Virus record (IMG/VR): IMGVR_UViG_3300042293_000428
Span: 1 to 55,559 of that record
DNA: 55,559 bases
Origin: a virus
Strand: one strand, 5' to 3'
Within the stretch, counting starts at the first letter, position 1; the number at the start of each line of letters is the position of its first letter. A program made the position numbers and the translations under genes. Below, piece after piece: positions 52,122 to 55,559 of this stretch. Below the pieces are notes generated by a model. The model searched no databases. It had not been told where the DNA came from and saw only the letters and a program-made list of their open reading frames with translations.

Positions 52122-52192
52122 TTGCGGATTAAGGACTCGAACCTTGCCATTGGGTTATGAGCCCGATATGCTACCAATTACACTAAACCGCC
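52122..52192 (-). tRNA. Initiator-like tRNA, anticodon CAU
   Basis: A 71-base cloverleaf can be drawn. U8, A9, A14, GG in the D loop, anticodon loop CUCAUAA and T loop UUCGAGU are all canonical. Features of initiator tRNA are present: a 1-72 mismatch (G-A), three G-C pairs at the base of the anticodon stem (GGG/CCC), and a 3' end CCGCAAC resembling bacterial tRNA-fMet. Defects are a U-U mismatch at 6-67, C-A mismatches at 28-42 and 49-65, and a variable loop one base short. It could be functional, degenerate or a mimic. CCA is not encoded, as is normal for many bacteria. Confidence 0.6.
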
Positions 52193-52409
52193 TTGCAGAG
52201 TGTTCCAATTGAATGGAATGCGACTGTGGACACCACAATCCATCACTCTTAGACTGTCCAAACTAAATCCTGCTTTCGCTGTCTAGATATTGTTCTGTCT
52301 ATATTTGAGATCAATCCCCTCTAGGAGGGAGAGGAGTTGAGGGGATCTTTCTCGGAAAAAAGAGATGCATGCTGTTCTATAACGGGAAGCAATGCAACTA
52401 CTGTTATTT
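52193..52409 (-). ncRNA. Candidate structured RNA in the MCP 3' gap
   Basis: The 217 bases between the MCP stop and the tRNA hold no gene but several stems when read on the minus strand: TGCAT/ATGCA with bulge (52355-52397), ATCCCCTC/GAGGGGAT (around 52313-52347), TGTGG/CCACA (around 52226-52238) inside ATGGA/TCCAT, and TTCCA/TGGAA (52202-52217) inside GAGTG/CACTC. AGACAG occurs twice. The region looks richer in G and C than the surrounding AT-rich DNA. It may be a 3' untranslated region stabilising MCP mRNA, a processing region for the tRNA, or an independent RNA. Confidence 0.5.
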
Positions 52410-53975
52410 TTAGAATTGTGGGATTTCCTCAATCAACACAGTTCTTGACAAATCTTCGATAAATACATCACATCTGTCTTTCATCCAGATTTCGTATCCT
52501 GGGAATTTGTTAGCACTTGACATACCTTGAGATTTAGCAAAACCTAAGTGATGACGAGTTCCATCAATATAACCCCAAGTCATAGAAGGAGCACCTTTCA
52601 TACGTACTTCTCTAATGTTATTCACCATAGAACCATCACCCATTGGAGAAACATCAAACACCATAAATACAGGAGTAGATTTTTTGTTTTGTCCAAACTC
52701 TAGGTTAGTTTGTGGTAAATCTAATTCTTTTAAGTGAATCAATTCAACACGACCAGTCTCACGTGTAACCATTGCATCAAATGCAAAGTTGTAAGTGATG
52801 TGTTGTCCTTCACCTTGCATATATCTGTTTCCAGAATCTGCCATAAATGTAAGACCAGAGTTTAATGCATCTGTTTTCAAAGCTTGTTGGAATACATCGA
52901 ATCCAGCTTCATTAGTGTACATTTTAACACGTCTGTCTTTTACATCCACTCTTCTGTAGAACAAATCTCCAAAAACTGAACGAATCAAGTTAGCAGAGAA
53001 TTCACCTCTGTTGTATTGAACAAGGTTACCGTTGTTACGCATTCTGTGATAAACACCAGCAGATGTACGTTTAACTTCTTGTTTAGAACCATTAGTTTTA
53101 ACTGTACCTGGTTTAGCCCAAATCATACGTTTAACTTTAAGCTCAAGCATAGATTTACGCATCCAGAACTCAATGAACGGTTCCCATTTAACATCGTTAC
53201 GAGTAAGTGGCAATTGGTTACGTCTTTGTGGAGCATATACCAAGATGTCAAGAGATTTACCTGAAGCATCTTTCATCATTTTGTCATCAGCCCATTCAGT
53301 GATTTTGTGCTCATATCCATATGCAGAACCTAATGATTCAAACATTGTAATTTGCTCACCCAAACGAGGAAGACCTAATAAGTCTTGATCAAATTCTCCA
53401 ATTGCAGCATCAACTAATTCTAGTTCAATACCATGTTGCAAGAACAAAGGATTAACAAAATCAACAGTTGGGTTATCAGTCACAAGAGTGAATGAATACA
53501 AGAATCCCATGTTCCATGGTAAAGGATCTTTAACAACATAGAAACGTGGACCATACTGACGAGTACCTACAGATACGATAGCATTTTTAGAGAATTCATT
53601 AGTATCTAATACTAATTGAAATTCTTGACCATCAATACCAACTTTACCAGAACCAGAAAGGATGTCTGTTGTGAAGTTAGGAACATCAATAATTTTTGGG
53701 AATTTGTAAGGAACTGCTACTTGCCATTTCCATGCATCACTATTATTATCAATGTAATAAGGTGTGCTTTTGTTGATCATGTCCAAGAAGTCGTTACTAT
53801 ACAATGAGCTCTGTGTATATAAAGAGATGATCTTTTTATCATAATCAGCAGGCTCAGTAGAGTGAAAACTCTCTAAGTGATTTGAGTCTGTAAGTTTACC
53901 AACCGCACGTTTGTCCATAGACGCTACACGTGCATACGTAAAACCTGTTAACCCAGGGATTGTTTGTAATGCCAT
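52410..53975 (-). CDS. Major capsid protein, HK97-fold crAss-like (521 aa)
   Basis: The sequence opens MALQTIPGLTGFTYARVASM and contains conserved crAss-like capsid stretches (FEFWMRKSMLELKVKRM-type spine helix near 265-285; MYTNEAGFDVFQQALKTDAL near 350-370; AFDAMVTRETGRVELIHLKE near 400). Length of about 500 residues, position right after the scaffold and a tail of gene order portal-scaffold-MCP support the call. It forms the icosahedral shell. It ends at a structured RNA and tRNA. Codon use looks more even than in neighbours, as expected for the most abundant protein. Confidence 0.85.
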   Translation of the reverse strand: MALQTIPGLTGFTYARVASMDKRAVGKLTDSNHLESFHSTEPADYDKKIISLYTQSSLYSNDFLDMINKSTPYYIDNNSDAWKWQVAVPYKFPKIIDVPNFTTDILSGSGKVGIDGQEFQLVLDTNEFSKNAIVSVGTRQYGPRFYVVKDPLPWNMGFLYSFTLVTDNPTVDFVNPLFLQHGIELELVDAAIGEFDQDLLGLPRLGEQITMFESLGSAYGYEHKITEWADDKMMKDASGKSLDILVYAPQRRNQLPLTRNDVKWEPFIEFWMRKSMLELKVKRMIWAKPGTVKTNGSKQEVKRTSAGVYHRMRNNGNLVQYNRGEFSANLIRSVFGDLFYRRVDVKDRRVKMYTNEAGFDVFQQALKTDALNSGLTFMADSGNRYMQGEGQHITYNFAFDAMVTRETGRVELIHLKELDLPQTNLEFGQNKKSTPVFMVFDVSPMGDGSMVNNIREVRMKGAPSMTWGYIDGTRHHLGFAKSQGMSSANKFPGYEIWMKDRCDVFIEDLSRTVLIEEIPQF

Positions 53976-54003
53976 TTTATTTAAATTTATTAATTATTAA
54001 TTG

Positions 54004-55251
54004 TTATGAAAACCATGATTTTGGATTAGAACCACCAGTGGCTCCAGTTGTTTTAGCTTTAGTAACTTGTCTTGCAACTTCTCCAAACAGTTCATTAGAT
54101 TTTTTCGTAACACCTGTTCTTTGTATGGTTGATAATGTAGGATCTTTTTCTAACATTTTTAAAAGAAGACCTATTTTAACTTTCTGTGCGTGATTCTCTG
54201 GTCTTTTTAAATCCAATATGGCACGATCAAAATCAGTTAAAGTTTCTCCTGAAGGAGTTTTCCACTTATCAACTAATAAGAAGTCTTGTAGTTCTGTTGC
54301 TAATTTTGGATTGATAGGGATACCATCAAACTCTTTTGCTTTCACCTTATCTTGTAAGATGGTTTGCACATTATTTATGTACTGATTTCTGACTTGAGCT
54401 TTTTGTTGTAACTCAGCTTCAGACTTAGATTCTAGATCTTGTAACTTTGCTGCTTCTTTTTTAACCAATACTTTATGGTTTCTAGTAGCAACACTTTCTA
54501 AATCACCGTAATTTTTTAATCTTTCGATTTCTGTTTCTATATCTTCTGATTCAAATCCTTGATTAGTTAATGCTTGTTTCATTATTCTAACTTGGTTATT
54601 CTCATCAGATAAATCCATTTCAGCAAATCCAACAACATTATTATATGTAGTGAAATATTCTTTAGGATTAACTCCTTTTACAAATATGGCATCAAAAGCT
54701 TCTTGGTAATCTTCTCCAAATTGTCCTATGAAATTTTGAACAATTTCACTAGCACCTTTTTTCTTTTCATCATTGAATCTTTCTAGAAACTCTTCTGCAG
54801 TGTTTACTGGTTCTTGCTCATCATCATCAGATGTAAATACACCTAATTTATATAAGTCATTAGCAAGTGCAGTGAATTGTGTTCCTTGTGGTTCATCATC
54901 TGCTTCCTCAGTATTATTAATACTTGCAGATTTTGCAAGTTTTAATACTGGAGCATCTTCTTCTTCTTCATCATCACTATCACTTAGGAAATCAGAAATC
55001 ATTGATTGCCCTTCTAGTTTTTCTTCATCTGTTTTACCATCAACGTTTTTAGGAGGAACTATATCCTTACCTTTTGGTACATCTGGTTTAGCAGGTGCAG
55101 TAGGAGGAGTTGCTTCATCAATGATAGCGGTAACATCTTCTGGATTAGAAGTTGATGTTTCAGGAGAATATAAGTCATTTAATAGTTCCTGGTTGCCCAT
55201 TCCCATTTCCATAGTACCCTGGATACTAAAGTTATCTAAATTATCAGCCAT
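54004..55251 (-). CDS. Capsid scaffold protein (415 aa)
   Basis: The N-terminal 150 residues are acidic and disordered (Pro-rich 45-70; DSDDEEEEDAP near 95). The C-terminal half is helical and charged with coiled-coil character (KKEAAKLQDLESKSEAELQQ, about 255-280) and ends in a Thr/Gly/Ser-rich tail (TGATGGSNPKSWFS). Acidic low-complexity plus coiled coil directly upstream of the MCP gene is the standard scaffold profile: it guides capsid assembly and is removed later. No protease domain is seen. It has its own promoter candidate. Confidence 0.7.
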   Translation of the reverse strand: MADNLDNFSIQGTMEMGMGNQELLNDLYSPETSTSNPEDVTAIIDEATPPTAPAKPDVPKGKDIVPPKNVDGKTDEEKLEGQSMISDFLSDSDDEEEEDAPVLKLAKSASINNTEEADDEPQGTQFTALANDLYKLGVFTSDDDEQEPVNTAEEFLERFNDEKKKGASEIVQNFIGQFGEDYQEAFDAIFVKGVNPKEYFTTYNNVVGFAEMDLSDENNQVRIMKQALTNQGFESEDIETEIERLKNYGDLESVATRNHKVLVKKEAAKLQDLESKSEAELQQKAQVRNQYINNVQTILQDKVKAKEFDGIPINPKLATELQDFLLVDKWKTPSGETLTDFDRAILDLKRPENHAQKVKIGLLLKMLEKDPTLSTIQRTGVTKKSNELFGEVARQVTKAKTTGATGGSNPKSWFS

Positions 55252-55284
55252 ATGTAGTTGTATTTTTGTTTGGTTTATTTAGTG

Positions 55285-55315
55285 TAAATGTATAATAAGA
55301 GTTTCTAATATCAAA
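55285..55315 (-). promoter_or_regulatory. Candidate promoter of the scaffold-MCP operon
   Basis: TTTG (55312-55315), 19-base spacer, TACATTTA (55285-55292), about 28 bases from predicted start to ATG 55251. The context CACTTTGATATTA resembles the 4.0 kb promoter. Confidence 0.6.
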
Positions 55316-55369
55316 GTGTTATGAGTCAATGTGATCCAATTTTCTTGATAATATAGCATTAATATATTT

Positions 55370-55391
55370 TTCTCCTCCGAAGAGGAGAAGT
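55370..55391 (-). other. UUCG-loop hairpin after the portal gene
   Basis: Read as minus-strand RNA, TTCTCCTC pairs with GAGGAGAA over eight bases around TTCG closed by C-G, the very stable cUUCGg tetraloop. No T-run follows on this strand; on the plus strand TTTTTT follows, so it could also end antisense transcription. It starts four bases after the portal stop. Confidence 0.6.
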
Positions 55392-55394
55392 TTT

Positions 55395-55559
55395 TTAACC
55401 TTTTTTGTTATTACGTCCTTTAGCATTCTCACGAGCAACAGCTAAATCATTTGCCATATTTTCTCTTTGCACTGCTAATTTCTCTTTTTCTATAGACATT
55501 TTATCGCTAGCTTGTTTATTCTTAGATTGAATGTCAGCCATTTTTAATCCATAATCTTT
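55395..55559 (-). CDS. Probable portal protein, C-terminal fragment
   Basis: The last 54 codons are present, reading DKMSIEKEKLAVQRENMAND then LAVARENAKGRNNKKG before TAA. The tail is a charged helix with a repeated REN pattern and a basic end, the kind of C-terminus I associate with crAss-like portal proteins. Position directly upstream of scaffold and MCP supports the call, because portal-scaffold-MCP is the usual order. The rest lies beyond the right edge. Confidence 0.55.
   Translation of the reverse strand, partial: KDYGLKMADIQSKNKQASDKMSIEKEKLAVQRENMANDLAVARENAKGRNNKKG

Noticed and set aside
52201-52290. Second tRNA directly upstream of the CAU tRNA
   Set aside because: A D-arm-like TTAG/CTAA and partial acceptor pairing exist, but no anticodon stem forms and the T arm is out of register.
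53982-53989. TAAATTTA as a promoter for the MCP gene
   Set aside because: The upstream element is TTTT rather than TTTG, and the predicted start would fall on the ATG, unlike the 18-35 base leaders at the other sites.
54773-55282. 169-residue plus-strand open frame rich in Ser
   Set aside because: Its Ser runs are the complement of the acidic scaffold N-terminus; it is a shadow frame.
1-55559. Stop-codon reassignment (TAG or TGA read as an amino acid)
   Set aside because: All genes, including one of 4457 codons, are open under the standard code and TGA serves as a stop four times.
1-55559. Integrase, attachment site or insertion sequence
   Set aside because: No recombinase or transposase motif and no terminal inverted repeats were seen; the only mobile genes are two homing endonucleases.

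Overview
This window is the late (virion and lysis) half of a crAss-like phage (Crassvirales) that infects a Bacteroidota host. The evidence is a strongly AT-rich sequence with every supported gene on the minus strand; a portal tail end - scaffold - HK97-type capsid protein order at the right edge; ring, muzzle and cargo proteins in the order typical of crAss-like genomes; a giant virion RNA polymerase with a DFDID catalytic motif like gp66 of phage phi14:2; and promoter-like sites matching the Bacteroidota form TTTG-N19/20-TAnnTTT(G/A). No gene contains an in-frame stop, so the standard code holds across the window.

Transcription runs from right to left. Region 1 (55.56-49.1 kb) holds the C-terminus of a probable portal protein, the scaffold, the major capsid protein (MCP), an initiator-like tRNA with a structured RNA in the MCP 3' gap, and three head or connector proteins, closed by a clear intrinsic terminator. 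Region 2 (49.1-42.0 kb) encodes exposed fibres: a small connector-like protein, a 29-residue Cys-rich microprotein, a Thr-tailed protein, a collar-type fibre, a 1359-residue tailspike with a duplicated pectate-lyase-like module and a Thr-linked accessory protein, closed by a second terminator. Region 3 (41.9-31.7 kb) starts at a promoter and encodes a metallophosphoesterase, ring proteins interrupted by an HNH homing endonuclease with its own promoter, the muzzle and a muzzle-linked protein. Region 4 (31.7-4.07 kb) encodes the cargo: five huge proteins of 965, 1091, 849, 4457 and 1812 residues. Together they carry a zinc ribbon, glycine-rich hydrophobic segments, the two-barrel RNA polymerase core, an intact HEVFH zincin motif, and an ADP-ribosyltransferase-like plus PD-(D/E)XK nuclease-like pair. 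Region 5 (4.0-0 kb) has a miniature fibre sharing both ends with the tailspike, a lysis cassette (coiled-coil membrane protein, spanin-like protein, holin-like protein, M15 endolysin), a GIY-YIG homing endonuclease and small conserved genes.

Inferred working: scaffold and MCP build the head on the portal; ring proteins and muzzle build the short tail; fibres and tailspike bind and possibly trim host glycans; the cargo proteins are stored in the virion and ejected with the DNA, where the virion polymerase would start early transcription and the other enzymatic domains may act on the host. Late genes appear to use host-type promoters, fitting a scheme in which host RNA polymerase makes late mRNA.

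Functional names come from motif recognition and gene order only; no database search was possible.
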